This document shows, one piece after another, positions 8,048 through 16,852 of a stretch of 37,549 nt of DNA (the first letter of the stretch is position 1; each line of letters opens with the position of its first letter). The notes under the pieces are model-generated. The model was given only the letters and a program-made list of their open reading frames with translations. It was not told the origin of the DNA and did not search any database. Origin of the DNA: an uncultured Blautia sp. (GTDB lineage Bacteria > Bacillota > Clostridia > Lachnospirales > Lachnospiraceae); assembly GCA_934394545.1 (NCBI GenBank), contig CAKRRG010000027.1:1-37549 (forward strand), written 5' to 3'. Both the position numbers and the translations under genes were made by a program.

Positions 8048-8107
8048 GAATACCACGTAATGCAACTTGAAACAGCCCTGAAAGTTGGAAAAGGCGGTAA
8101 GATTAGA

Positions 8108-10462
8108 ATGGAACATCCGATAACACGAATATCAGTGAGAAATCTGGTTGAATTTATATTACAAAGTGGTGACCTGGACAGTCGCAGAGGCACTATGGAC
8201 AAAGAAGCGATGCAAAAAGGCAGCAGGCTGCATCGTAAGCTTCAGAAGCAGATGGGAAGTGCTTACAGAGCCGAGGTCTCTTTGAAACAAAGAACCGGCT
8301 ATGAGGATCTTGACATTCAGGTTGAGGGCAGAGCAGATGGAATCTTTACAGAATCAGAAGAGGTCTGGATCGATGAAATCAAGGGCATTTATGGAAATGT
8401 GGAACAGCTTACACAGCCTATAGCAGTTCATAAGGCACAGGCAATGTGCTATGGTTATATTTACGGGATTCAAAAGGGACTGACGCAGATAGGGATTCAG
8501 ATGACCTATGTAAATCTGGATACAGAAGTAGTGAAGCGGTTTCGGGAGCTGCTTTCAATTGAGATTCTGGAAGAGTGGTACGGTAAGCTTCTGGACGAAT
8601 ATCATAAATGGCTTAGCTATCAGCTTCGTTGGAAAAGTGAACGAAATGAATCGCTTCAAAATCTGGAGTTTCCATTTCCTTACAGAGAAGGTCAGCGTAA
8701 AATGGTAAGCAGTGTCTATCATGCGATTGGCACTGGCAGGCAGATTTTTGTTCAGGCACCTACCGGTGTAGGAAAGACCATGTCCACGATTTTTCCGGCA
8801 GTCCGCGCTGTTGGAGCGGGAAAAGGCGGGACGATTTTTTATCTCACTGCAAAAACGATTACCAGAACAGTGGCACAGGAGGCTTTTGAGGTGCTGCGAA
8901 AGAAGGGCATGAAGTATAAGGTAGTAACCATAACGGCCAAGGAGAAGCTGTGTTTCCTGGAAGAGCCCAAATGCAGTCCGGAAGATTGTCCATACGCAAA
9001 GGGCCATTTTGACAGAGTCAATCACGCGGTCTATGAGTTATGGACTACAAAAAACAGGTATGACAGGGAGACGATAAGAGAACATGCAGAGAAGTGGCAG
9101 GTATGTCCTTTTGAAATGTGTCTGGATCTGGCTTTGTGGGTAGATGCTGTAATCTGTGATTATAATTATGTATTTGATCCTACTGTGCATTTGAAACGGT
9201 TTTTCGGGGAAGGTATCGGGGGAGATTATATTTTTCTCATTGATGAGGCACATAATCTGGCAGAGCGTGGAAGAGAGATGTACAGTGCTTCTGTGTGCAG
9301 GGAGAATGTGCTTCTTGTTCGGAAGGCAATGAAGGATAAGGCACCCCGTTTGTACCGTTCTCTTGGAAAACTGAATAAGCAGCTGAAGGAGTTACAGGAG
9401 GGCTGTGAAAATTATCTTGTTCTTCCGGGAACAGGAACCGTTACTATGACCATTTTGAAAATCCAGGGGGAATTTGACAGCTTTTTGGAGGAACATAAAG
9501 ATGTGGAACTGGAGGACGAGGTAAGACAGTTTTATTTTGATATTCGTAATTTTCTGAATATTGCAGAATTAGTAGATGAGAACTATGTGGTCTACGTTGA
9601 AAATGGAGAGGACGGAAGATTCCGTTTGAAACTGTTTTGTGTAAATCCGGCGGAAAACCTGGGAGAATATCTCAAAAAGGGACGCAGTGCAGTATTTTTT
9701 TCTGCCACTTTACTTCCGATGGGCTATTACAGAAAGGTTCTCAGCAGCAGACAGGATGATTATGGAATCTATGTAGAGTCACCGTTTTCTAAGGAGAATC
9801 GGTGTATTTTAAGTGCCGGAGATGTAAGTTCCCTGTATAGCCGCCGTGGGTATGAAGAATATCGCAAAATAGCGGAATATATTGCCAGAACCGTATGGCA
9901 GAAAAAAGGAAATTATATGGTGTTTTTCCCATCTTACAAAATGATGGAAGAGGTTTATCTGGTTTATGAGGAGGAGTTTTCCACAAGCTGGGTCAGATGT
10001 ATCTGTCAGAACAGCGCAATGAAGGAAGGAGAAAGGGAAGAATTTCTACAGGAATTTGAACAAAACGAAAAATCTCTTGTAGCATTTTGTATTATGGGAG
10101 GCATTTTTTCAGAGGGAATCGATTTGTTGGGGGAAAAGCTGATTGGTGCGATTTTGGTGGGGACGGGGCTTCCTCAGGTAGGAAATGAAAGGGAGCTTCT
10201 TCGCTCCTTTTATACGGAAAAGGGGGAGAACGGATTTGATTATGCCTATCGTTATCCGGGAATGAACAAGGTGCTGCAGGCGGCCGGAAGAGTCATCCGG
10301 ACGAAGGAAGATCAAGGTGTAATCCTTCTTCTGGACAAAAGGTTCCGCCAAAGAGAGTATAGCAATCTTTTTCCGGTGGAATGGAATGATTGGAAACCTT
10401 GTACATTGTCTAATGTGGAAGAATACTTGCAGGAATTCTGGAAAGGGATAAAAAATCCATAA
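8108..10462 (+). CDS. RecB/Cas4-like nuclease fused to XPD/DinG-type helicase
   Basis: 784 residues from ATG 8108. Residues about 1-165 carry the RecB-family PD-(D/E)XK nuclease pattern: H42 (GSRLHRK), D77 (EGRADGIF), E90-I-K92 (IDEIKG) and Q111-X3-Y115 (QAMCY). Residues about 190-784 form a superfamily-2 Rad3/XPD helicase: Walker A APTGVGKT at 217-224, candidate Fe-S cysteines C282, C289, C294 and C333, DEAH at 379-382 (LIDEAHNL), FFSATLLP, and motif VI QAAGRVIRT near the end. It likely couples 5'-3' unwinding to DNA cleavage in repair or replication, by family inference. An upstream in-frame extension to 7955 was rejected because a promoter-like element lies within it and the extension looks non-conserved. 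Confidence 0.85.
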   Translation: MEHPITRISVRNLVEFILQSGDLDSRRGTMDKEAMQKGSRLHRKLQKQMGSAYRAEVSLKQRTGYEDLDIQVEGRADGIFTESEEVWIDEIKGIYGNVEQLTQPIAVHKAQAMCYGYIYGIQKGLTQIGIQMTYVNLDTEVVKRFRELLSIEILEEWYGKLLDEYHKWLSYQLRWKSERNESLQNLEFPFPYREGQRKMVSSVYHAIGTGRQIFVQAPTGVGKTMSTIFPAVRAVGAGKGGTIFYLTAKTITRTVAQEAFEVLRKKGMKYKVVTITAKEKLCFLEEPKCSPEDCPYAKGHFDRVNHAVYELWTTKNRYDRETIREHAEKWQVCPFEMCLDLALWVDAVICDYNYVFDPTVHLKRFFGEGIGGDYIFLIDEAHNLAERGREMYSASVCRENVLLVRKAMKDKAPRLYRSLGKLNKQLKELQEGCENYLVLPGTGTVTMTILKIQGEFDSFLEEHKDVELEDEVRQFYFDIRNFLNIAELVDENYVVYVENGEDGRFRLKLFCVNPAENLGEYLKKGRSAVFFSATLLPMGYYRKVLSSRQDDYGIYVESPFSKENRCILSAGDVSSLYSRRGYEEYRKIAEYIARTVWQKKGNYMVFFPSYKMMEEVYLVYEEEFSTSWVRCICQNSAMKEGEREEFLQEFEQNEKSLVAFCIMGGIFSEGIDLLGEKLIGAILVGTGLPQVGNERELLRSFYTEKGENGFDYAYRYPGMNKVLQAAGRVIRTKEDQGVILLLDKRFRQREYSNLFPVEWNDWKPCTLSNVEEYLQEFWKGIKNP

Positions 10463-10471
10463 AGATTTTGG

Positions 10472-10500
10472 TTGCGTATAGGTCGGAAAAAGGTTATACT
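10472..10500 (+). promoter_or_regulatory. Promoter of serine hydrolase gene
   Basis: TTGCGT (10472-10477), 17-base spacer, TATACT (10495-10500), 26 bases upstream of the start codon. Confidence 0.7.
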
Positions 10501-10525
10501 GCCTTTAACAAAAAAGGAGAATAGC

Positions 10526-12025
10526 ATGAAGAAACGGATAAAAAACAGATGGCAGCATATGGTAACTATGTTGGCAGCTATTTTTGGAGGACTGCTTTTG
10601 TGCAGCGGAGCAGAGCTTTTTTCTATGGTAGTTTCGCCCTCTCTTGCGTTTGCGCAGGAAATGGGAGGAAGTCTTTCTTCTGTTACGGAGGAGTCACAGA
10701 TTCTGCCGATTCCAGGCGCAAAAGGCAAATATATGCTGAAAAGCGATGGTTTTTATTGTCTGAATGAGGATGGCTCTGGAGACTGTGTGCAGGCAGTACA
10801 TTATTTTGATCATTTTGTGATAGATGGAACTGTATTTAACGGTTACTATTATCATGACGAGACTGGGAAATTTAAGGCAGCACAGGGGCAGCTTACAGCA
10901 ATTTCCGAGAATGCACTTCCTACAGAGGCAGATGGAAGTATTGTGGAGGGCTGGATGCCGGGAATTTATGTAGTCAATAACCTTGGCAGACTTTCCGGAA
11001 CTTCCAGGGTATGCTCTCTGAATGGTGAGGTTGGAAAGACGAAGCTGGATGGCTGCTATTATCTGAATGAGTATGGCAGGGTTTGCCAGGAGGGTGGTAT
11101 TTATTATCTCGGGGAACAGCAGAGCGGCGGGCAGTATTTTTCAGGCTATTATTATTTCAATGAGCAGACTGGAGGATTGTCCGGGGAAGCCGTTACACCC
11201 CAGGGACTGACCGTGAAAAAAGACGGCAGTATCAAGGAACTGACCAAACCAGGAATAAAAAATTTAAAAAAGGCGGTGAAGACTTATATAGAGTCTTTGG
11301 AGGGCGAGTGGAGCGTTTATGTGAAAGACCTTGAAAGTGGCAGAAAATTTTCTGTTAATGATAAGGCAATGTCCTCGGCCAGTCTGATCAAGGCGTTTAC
11401 TATGGCTGCCAGCTACGAAAATATGAAGGATATCAGAGTGAATGAAGGGACTCTTCTAAAAACAGATCCGAATAGTGATACCGTAACAGCCAGTCTTTTC
11501 CGCCTGATGGAAAATATGGTTACTTTTAGCGATAATGAATCCTTTAATGAACTGGTAAGACTTCAGACAGCAGGGAATCAGTTTAATGCCGGTGCAAGGG
11601 ATATTAACCGGTATTTAAGAGAGCAGGGCTATACGGAGACTGCGGTTCTCCATACGCTGGCGCCATCTGCCACTGATCCGGCAGGACTTGGCAGTGGTAA
11701 TACCACTTCTGTGGAAGATTGTGGGATGCTGTTAGAGAAGATATATCGCCGGGAATGCGTAAGCCAGGAAGATTCAGAGCAGATGCTGTCTCTATTGTTA
11801 AACCAGGACAATCGGGCAAAGATTCCGGGCGCTATTAAAGAGCCGGTTCAGATTGCGAATAAAACCGGTGAGAATGATAAGTGTCAGCATGATATAGCAA
11901 TTGTGTATGGAGACAAGACAGATTATATTCTTTGCATTATGTCAGAAAATGCAGGGAAAGAAGCAGAAGCGGTTTCACATATCCAGACGATTTCAGCTAT
12001 GGCATATTATTACTTGAATTACTGA
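10526..12025 (+). CDS. Secreted class-A beta-lactamase-fold serine hydrolase with aromatic repeats
   Basis: 499 residues. A long signal peptide (cut near ...SLAFA, residue 43) is followed by aromatic repeat units (GFYCLNEDG, GYYYHDETGKF, GCYYLNEYGRV, GYYYFNEQTGGL) resembling cell-wall-binding repeats. The catalytic domain from about residue 250 has SLIK (S286-X2-K289), SDN (335-337) and KTG (446-448), the three motifs of the penicillin-binding/beta-lactamase fold. The Glu166-type omega-loop signature of true class A beta-lactamases is not seen, so a wall peptidase or esterase role is more likely than antibiotic resistance. ATG 10526 has aaaggaga 5 bases upstream; a longer ORF starting inside the promoter was rejected. 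Confidence 0.82.
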   Translation: MKKRIKNRWQHMVTMLAAIFGGLLLCSGAELFSMVVSPSLAFAQEMGGSLSSVTEESQILPIPGAKGKYMLKSDGFYCLNEDGSGDCVQAVHYFDHFVIDGTVFNGYYYHDETGKFKAAQGQLTAISENALPTEADGSIVEGWMPGIYVVNNLGRLSGTSRVCSLNGEVGKTKLDGCYYLNEYGRVCQEGGIYYLGEQQSGGQYFSGYYYFNEQTGGLSGEAVTPQGLTVKKDGSIKELTKPGIKNLKKAVKTYIESLEGEWSVYVKDLESGRKFSVNDKAMSSASLIKAFTMAASYENMKDIRVNEGTLLKTDPNSDTVTASLFRLMENMVTFSDNESFNELVRLQTAGNQFNAGARDINRYLREQGYTETAVLHTLAPSATDPAGLGSGNTTSVEDCGMLLEKIYRRECVSQEDSEQMLSLLLNQDNRAKIPGAIKEPVQIANKTGENDKCQHDIAIVYGDKTDYILCIMSENAGKEAEAVSHIQTISAMAYYYLNY

Positions 12026-12055
12026 AAGAAACATATGACTAACCAAAAAAATTGC

Positions 12056-12084
12056 TTGACACTAACAAAATTTTGCGATAGCAT
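12056..12084 (+). promoter_or_regulatory. Promoter of ridA
   Basis: Perfect TTGACA (12056-12061), 17-base spacer, TAGCAT (12079-12084), 36 bases before the start. Confidence 0.8.
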
Positions 12085-12119
12085 GAAGATAATGAAAAAC
12101 AGGAAAGGAGATTTACACC

Positions 12120-12494
12120 ATGAAAGTAGTATATACAGACAAGGCACCAGCTGCAATCGGACCATATTCCCAGGCAATGATCTTAAACGGAGTATTATTT
12201 ACTTCCGGACAGATTCCGGTAGATCCTGCAACAGGTGAGATCAGCGGGGATACCATTGAGATGCAGGCAGAACAGGTTATGAAGAACCTTGGCGAAGTGT
12301 TGAAGGAGGCTGGAAGCAGCTTTGAGAAAGCTGTTAAGACCACTTGTTTCCTTGCGGATATGGGTGATTTTGCGAAGTTTAATGAAGTGTATGCGAAATA
12401 TTTCGTAAATAAGCCGGCACGTTCCTGCGTTGCAGTTAAGACTCTTCCGAAGAATGTTCTTTGTGAGGTTGAGGTCATCGCTGAAGTAGAGTGA
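12120..12494 (+). CDS. ridA: RidA family enamine/imine deaminase
   Basis: 124 residues, the full length of the YjgF/YER057c/UK114 family. RidA hydrolyses reactive 2-aminoacrylate made by PLP-dependent dehydratases. Typical segments are APAAIGPYSQA, LFTSGQIPVDPATGEI, VMKNLGEVLKEAGSS, FNEVYAKYF and PARSCVAVKTLPKNVLCEVEVIA, including the conserved arginine that binds the substrate carboxylate (PARSCV). It has its own strong promoter and terminator and thus is probably monocistronic. aaaggag lies 8 bases upstream of the ATG. Confidence 0.94.
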   Translation: MKVVYTDKAPAAIGPYSQAMILNGVLFTSGQIPVDPATGEISGDTIEMQAEQVMKNLGEVLKEAGSSFEKAVKTTCFLADMGDFAKFNEVYAKYFVNKPARSCVAVKTLPKNVLCEVEVIAEVE

Positions 12495-12537
12495 TAGTGC
12501 CATAGGCAAAAGATAGGATGTTCAAGAAAGGCGAAAG

Positions 12538-12573
12538 CCCTCAGTATTGGGAGTACTGGGGGTTTTCTTTTTT
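12538..12573 (+). terminator. Intrinsic terminator of ridA
   Basis: A 9-bp stem ccctcagta/tactggggg (one G-T pair, 7-nt loop) is followed by ttttctttttt. Confidence 0.9.
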
Positions 12574-12597
12574 GTATCCGAAAAGCAACTTGCAGCG

Positions 12598-12626
12598 TTG
12601 ATTTTTAGCCGGAAATCATGTATAAT
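12598..12626 (+). promoter_or_regulatory. Promoter of the ispF-cysS-mrnC region
   Basis: TTGATT (12598-12603), 17-base spacer, perfect TATAAT (12621-12626). No other good promoter is seen before cysS. Confidence 0.8.
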
Positions 12627-12717
12627 ACCCAACGATAGCATGGGGATTTTTTGCTGTTTATATCAGTGCAAAAATCCTTTTAAATGAGAAAGGCAGGGAC
12701 AAAAAGTGGAAAATCTT

Positions 12718-13191
12718 ATGAGAGTTGGAATGGGATACGATGTACACAGACTGACTGAGAACAGGGAGCTTATCCTTGGAGGCGTGAAGATTCCGTGGGA
12801 AAAGGGATTGCTGGGACATTCAGATGCAGATGTGCTGATCCATGCCATTATGGATGCTCTTTTGGGAGCAGCGGCTCTCGGAGATATTGGACAGCATTTT
12901 CCGGATACAGATCCGGCATATGAAGGAATCTCCAGTGTGAAGCTGCTGGAGCATGTGGCTGCACTTTTGGATGAGAAGGGATATGGCGTTGGAAATATAG
13001 ATGCTGTGATCATTGCCCAGAAGCCTAAGATGGCACCTCATATTCCTCAGATGAAGGTCAATATTGCACAAGCATTGCATATGGAGCCTGAATATCTGAA
13101 TATCAAAGCAACTACCGAAGAGAAGCTTGGCTTTACCGGAAGAGAAGAGGGAATCGCCTCCCAGGCTGTATGCCTTTTATACAAGAAATAA
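12718..13191 (+). CDS. ispF: 2-C-methyl-D-erythritol 2,4-cyclodiphosphate synthase
   Basis: 157 residues, normal length. IspF closes the cyclodiphosphate ring in the non-mevalonate isoprenoid pathway. Metal and substrate motifs are GMGYDVHRL at the N-terminus (D-X-H zinc ligands), [31 protein letters not shown], and the C-terminal [21 protein letters not shown] 12718 fits the family start ([10 protein letters not shown]); a GTG at 12706 in the same frame would add four residues and has the better-spaced gggac, so the start is not settled. cysS follows after 33 bases. Confidence 0.93.
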   Translation: MRVGMGYDVHRLTENRELILGGVKIPWEKGLLGHSDADVLIHAIMDALLGAAALGDIGQHFPDTDPAYEGISSVKLLEHVAALLDEKGYGVGNIDAVIIAQKPKMAPHIPQMKVNIAQALHMEPEYLNIKATTEEKLGFTGREEGIASQAVCLLYKK

Positions 13192-13224
13192 TCATTGAAA
13201 TTAAGGACCGGAGGGAGAAATACA

Positions 13225-14634
13225 ATGAAGATTTTTAATACGCTGACCCGTCAGAAAGAGGAATTTGTACCCCTTGAAGAGGGAAAGGTAAAAATGTATG
13301 TTTGCGGACCGACTGTATACAACCTGATCCATATTGGAAATGCACGTCCGATGATCATCTTTGATACCGTTCGTCGCTATATGGAATATAAAGGATACCA
13401 GGTTAACTATGTATCCAATTTCACAGACGTAGATGACAAGATTATTAAGAAAGCAATTGAGGAAGGAGTTTCCCCAGAGGAAATTTCCACCAGATATATT
13501 GAAGAGTGTAAGAAGGATATGGCTGGAATGAATGTTAAGCCAGCTACCACACACCCGCAGGCAACGCAGGAAATTGAGGGCATGATCAGTATGATCCAGA
13601 CGCTTATGGACAAGGGTTATGCCTATGCAGTTGCAGATGGTACAGTATATTTCCGTGTAAAGAAATTTAAAGAATATGGCAAGCTTTCCCACAAAAATCT
13701 GGATGATCTGCAGTCCGGTTTCCGTGCACTTCAGGTTTCTGGTGAGGATCAGAAGGAAGATCCATTGGATTTTGTACTCTGGAAGCCGAAGAAAGAGGGA
13801 GAGCCATACTGGACCTCACCATGGTGTGAAGGCCGTCCGGGCTGGCACATTGAGTGCTCGGTAATGTCCAAGAAATATCTTGGAGATGAAATTGATATTC
13901 ATGCTGGTGGAGAGGATCTTATTTTCCCACACCATGAAAATGAAATTGCACAGAGTGAGTGCTGCAATGATAAAATATTTGCAAGATATTGGATGCACAA
14001 TGCGTTCCTGAATATTGACAATCGAAAGATGTCGAAATCCCTTGGAAACTTCCGGACAGTCCGCCAGATCAGTGAGCAGTATGACCTTCAGGTGCTTCGC
14101 TTCTTTATGCTGAATGCGCATTATAGAAGTCCGTTGAACTTTAGTGCAGATCTTATGGAGTCTTCCAAGAATGCTCTTGAGAGAATTACAGAGGCAGCTT
14201 CCCGTCTTAAGGATCGCAAAGAAAAGGCAGCTTCCGCTGAGCTTACCGAAAACGAGCAGAGCCTTCTTACAGAGGCAGCTGGTTATGTGAAGAAGTTTGA
14301 AGAGGCCATGGAGGATGATTTTAATACTGCGGATGCACTGGCTGCAATATTTGAATTGGTTAAATTTGCAAATACAAATGTAACCGAAGAAAGCAGTGCC
14401 GGTTTTGCAGCGGGACTTCTGGATATTCTTGTAAAGCTTTGTGATGTGCTTGGTCTCATTGCAGTGAAGAAGGATGAAATTCTGGACAAAGAGATTGAAG
14501 ACTTGATCGCAGAGCGTCAGGCGGCAAGAAAGGCGAAAGATTTCGCAAGAGCAGATGAAATCCGTGACGAGCTTCTTGCTAAGGGAATTATTCTTAAGGA
14601 TACACGTGAAGGAGTAAAATGGAAACGGGCTTAA
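13225..14634 (+). CDS. cysS: Cysteinyl-tRNA synthetase
   Basis: 469 residues, usual length for a class Ia CysRS. Visible features: the zinc-binding CGPTVYN at the N-terminus, the HIGH-type motif HIGNARP, the second zinc-site region around PWCEGRPGWHIECSVM and HAGGEDLIFPHHENE, and KMSKSLGN for ATP activation. The C-terminal anticodon-binding helices end in ...IKDTREGVKWKRA-like family sequence (ILKDTREGVKWKRA). ATG 13225 has ggagggaga upstream. Its last 16 bases overlap the mrnC start, a conserved arrangement in Firmicutes. Confidence 0.96.
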   Translation: MKIFNTLTRQKEEFVPLEEGKVKMYVCGPTVYNLIHIGNARPMIIFDTVRRYMEYKGYQVNYVSNFTDVDDKIIKKAIEEGVSPEEISTRYIEECKKDMAGMNVKPATTHPQATQEIEGMISMIQTLMDKGYAYAVADGTVYFRVKKFKEYGKLSHKNLDDLQSGFRALQVSGEDQKEDPLDFVLWKPKKEGEPYWTSPWCEGRPGWHIECSVMSKKYLGDEIDIHAGGEDLIFPHHENEIAQSECCNDKIFARYWMHNAFLNIDNRKMSKSLGNFRTVRQISEQYDLQVLRFFMLNAHYRSPLNFSADLMESSKNALERITEAASRLKDRKEKAASAELTENEQSLLTEAAGYVKKFEEAMEDDFNTADALAAIFELVKFANTNVTEESSAGFAAGLLDILVKLCDVLGLIAVKKDEILDKEIEDLIAERQAARKAKDFARADEIRDELLAKGIILKDTREGVKWKRA

Positions 14635-15044
14635 GTGAATTGAAGGAACTATTTGGTCTGAAAGACAGAGATCTTCGGACTTATTCTCCACTGACACTGG
14701 CTTATATCGGCGATGGAGTCTATGAACTGGTAATCCGGACAGTCCTTGTGAAAAAGGGAAACTGTCCGGTGAACCAGCTTCACAAAAAGGCTAGCAGCCT
14801 GGTGAAAGCAGGGACGCAGTCGAAGATGATGGAAACTCTGGAACCCATTCTGACCGAAGAGGAGCTTGCTGTTTACAAAAGGGGAAGAAATGCGCATTCC
14901 CCTACAATGGCGAAGCATGCGACCATGGCAGATTACCGCAGAGCCACAGGCTTTGAAGCATTGATGGGATATCTGTACCTGAAAGAGGATTACTCCAGAA
15001 TTGTGGAACTGGTACGAAAGGGAATCCCAGAGGAGAATTTATAA
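14619..15044 (+). CDS. mrnC: Mini-ribonuclease III (MrnC)
   Basis: 141 residues: a lone RNase III catalytic domain without a double-stranded-RNA-binding domain. In Bacillus subtilis Mini-III matures 23S rRNA. Motifs: LTLAYIGDGVYELVIR with the acidic catalytic residues D32 and E36, KGNCPVNQLHKKAS, and RGRNAHSPTMAKHATMADYR followed by ATGFEALMGYLYL. The overlap with cysS and position ahead of rlmB match the standard Firmicute order. Confidence 0.94.
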   Translation: METGLSELKELFGLKDRDLRTYSPLTLAYIGDGVYELVIRTVLVKKGNCPVNQLHKKASSLVKAGTQSKMMETLEPILTEEELAVYKRGRNAHSPTMAKHATMADYRRATGFEALMGYLYLKEDYSRIVELVRKGIPEENL

Positions 15045-15104
15045 GAATACAGAAATAGCTATAGATAGCAGGCATATACAGAATGAACAAACAGGAGGCT
15101 GCAG

Positions 15105-15836
15105 ATGAGCGAGCAGATTGAAGGAAGGAATGCAGTGTTAGAGGCATTCCGTTCAGGAAAGTGTGTGGACAAGCTCTTTGTCCTGGATAGATGTCAGGAT
15201 GGACCGGTACGCACGATTATCCGTGAAGCACGAAAGAAAGATACGATTATTAATTTTGTACAGAAAGAACGTCTGGATCAGTTAAGCGAGACAGGGACCC
15301 ACCAGGGAGTTATTGCACAAGTGGCGGCTTATGAATATTCTACAGTTGAGGACATCCTGAAGAATGCCAGGGAAAAGGGAGAGCCACCTTTCGTTTTCCT
15401 GCTTGATGATATTGAGGATCCTCATAATCTGGGAGCAATCATCCGTACGGCAAACCTTGCAGGAGCACATGGCGTAATCATTCCAAAGAGGCATGCAGTG
15501 GGACTTACCTCTACCGTTGCCAAGACTTCTGCCGGAGCCCTTAATTATACACCTGTTGCCAAAGTATCTAATCTTGGACAGACGATAGAAGAACTGAAAA
15601 AAGAGGGCATGTGGTTTGTATGTGCTGACATGGGCGGTGAGCTGATGTATAATCTGAACCTTACCGGTCCTATGGGGGTAGTGATTGGAAATGAAGGAGA
15701 AGGCGTCAGCCGTCTTGTAAAGGAAAAGTGCGATTTTGTGGCAGCAATTCCTATGAAGGGAGACATTGATTCACTGAATGCATCTGTTGCAGCAGGAATT
15801 CTTGCCTATGAGGTAGTCCGTCAGAGAATGAAATAA
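15105..15836 (+). CDS. rlmB: SpoU/TrmH-family 23S rRNA 2'-O-methyltransferase (RlmB)
   Basis: 243 residues. It has an N-terminal substrate-binding domain (IEGRNAVLEAFRSGK..., residues 1-75) and a C-terminal knotted SPOUT domain: LLDDIEDPHNLGAIIRTANLAGAHGVIIPKR region with the conserved N and R, VIGNEGEGVSRLV, and IPMKGDIDSLNASVAAGILAYE. RlmB methylates G2251 of 23S rRNA. aggaggctgcag precedes the ATG. It sits between mrnC and sigH as in other Clostridia. Confidence 0.93.
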   Translation: MSEQIEGRNAVLEAFRSGKCVDKLFVLDRCQDGPVRTIIREARKKDTIINFVQKERLDQLSETGTHQGVIAQVAAYEYSTVEDILKNAREKGEPPFVFLLDDIEDPHNLGAIIRTANLAGAHGVIIPKRHAVGLTSTVAKTSAGALNYTPVAKVSNLGQTIEELKKEGMWFVCADMGGELMYNLNLTGPMGVVIGNEGEGVSRLVKEKCDFVAAIPMKGDIDSLNASVAAGILAYEVVRQRMK

Positions 15837-15851
15837 GGATCCGGAGGAGTT

Positions 15852-16445
15852 ATGGGAAAGTTCGATGATATAAGTGATGAAGAACTGATTGCCCGTCTTC
15901 GTGGGGGCGAGACTGCCATAGAGGATTATCTAATGGAGAAATATAAAGGCCTGGTGCGTCAGAAAGCACGGGCCATGTTTCTCATTGGCGGAGATACAGA
16001 TGATCTGATCCAGGAGGGAATGATCGGTCTGTTTAAAGCAGTCCGGGATTTTCAACCGGATAAAGAGGCATCCTTTTTCACCTTTGCCAGAGTATGCATT
16101 GACCGGCAAATCTACAGTGCTATTCAGATTTCCAACCGTCAGAAGCATCAGCCTTTGAATTCTTATGTATCCCTGAATCAGGAGGATGAGAGCCTGCCTG
16201 CCTGGGGACTAAGCGCTGAAAATCCGGAAACGATTATTATTGATCAGGAGAATACACAGGATCTCCGACAGAGAATTTCTGACTATCTTAGTCCGATGGA
16301 GAATAAGGTGCTGGAGCTGTATCTGAAAGGAACCGGTTATGTGGAAATTGCCGGAATCCTGAAAAAGTCTCCGAAGTCCATTGACAATGCATTGCAGAGA
16401 ATCAGAGCAAAAATCCGCGAAGTACTTAGTCAAAGCAGGAAATAA
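15852..16445 (+). CDS. sigH: RNA polymerase sigma factor SigH
   Basis: 197 residues, sigma-70 family. Region 2 is clear (EKYKGLVRQKARAMFLIGGDTDDLIQEGMIGLFKAVRDF, then FFTFARVCIDRQIYSAIQ), and region 4 is the helix-turn-helix around LSPMENKVLELYLKGTGYVEIAGILKKSPKSIDNALQRIRAKIRE. The sequence and the cysS-mrnC-rlmB-sigH order identify it as SigH (Spo0H), which drives early stationary-phase and sporulation genes. It starts 15 bases after rlmB with cggaggag, so it is probably cotranscribed. The surface operon begins about 400 bases downstream. Confidence 0.93.
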   Translation: MGKFDDISDEELIARLRGGETAIEDYLMEKYKGLVRQKARAMFLIGGDTDDLIQEGMIGLFKAVRDFQPDKEASFFTFARVCIDRQIYSAIQISNRQKHQPLNSYVSLNQEDESLPAWGLSAENPETIIIDQENTQDLRQRISDYLSPMENKVLELYLKGTGYVEIAGILKKSPKSIDNALQRIRAKIREVLSQSRK

Positions 16446-16507
16446 AAGAAAAATGACATAAGAAGTAAAATTTAAGTGAATTTATTTTTCTTTCATATTT
16501 TCCTGTC

Positions 16508-16535
16508 TTGACTTTTTTGTAAAACATGATATCAT
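16508..16535 (+). promoter_or_regulatory. Candidate promoter of the SipW operon
   Basis: TTGACT (16508-16513), 16-base spacer, TATCAT (16530-16535). It implies a 5' leader of about 310 bases. The stretch 16446-16740 is very AT-rich and holds no credible gene; ATGTCAA occurs twice just downstream of the -10, and a small hairpin acagc/gctgt lies at 16672-16690. Confidence 0.55.
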
Positions 16536-16749
16536 ATCAATTAATCAATATGTCAAAAAAACATGTCAATTTAATCTACAATTCAAAAAGTGTTAATTCA
16601 GTTATTATTATCCATATATATATTAAAAATAATTCTTAAACTGTTACAATATTTATAAATCAAAATACAATACAGCTATGTCCGGCTGTAATTCTATGTA
16701 TTCCTTTTCTATCTATTCTCTAATTTTCCAATTCATTCATAGTTTCTTT

Positions 16750-16774
16750 AAAGGAGGTGATTCCCATGTGCTGA
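16750..16774 (+). promoter_or_regulatory. Perfect Shine-Dalgarno with two-codon leader ORF
   Basis: aaaggaggtgat (16750-16761) is fully complementary to the 3' end of 16S rRNA. Eight bases after ggagg comes ATG TGC TGA (16766-16774), encoding only fMet-Cys, then seven T residues. Two small hairpins follow: gcaga/tctgc at 16782-16794, and caggc/gcctg at 16824-16838. The second ends next to the RBS of the first operon gene. It could be a leader minicistron, a ribosome-loading site or a decoy. Confidence 0.6.
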
Positions 16775-16852
16775 TTTTTTTGCAGATCGTCTGCGTCATG
16801 AAATCCAGACAGAAAGGAGCGTGCAGGCGCAAAGCCTGTGGAAGAGAAATCC

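Noticed and set aside
13816..14697. 293-residue minus-strand ORF over cysS
   Set aside because: Shadow of cysS and the mrnC start, with no RBS or motif.
16780..16852. Possible c-di-GMP-I riboswitch before the SipW operon (cgcaaagcc similarity)
   Set aside because: Only one nine-base block resembles the consensus; the ggcaaacc receptor region and outer helices are missing.
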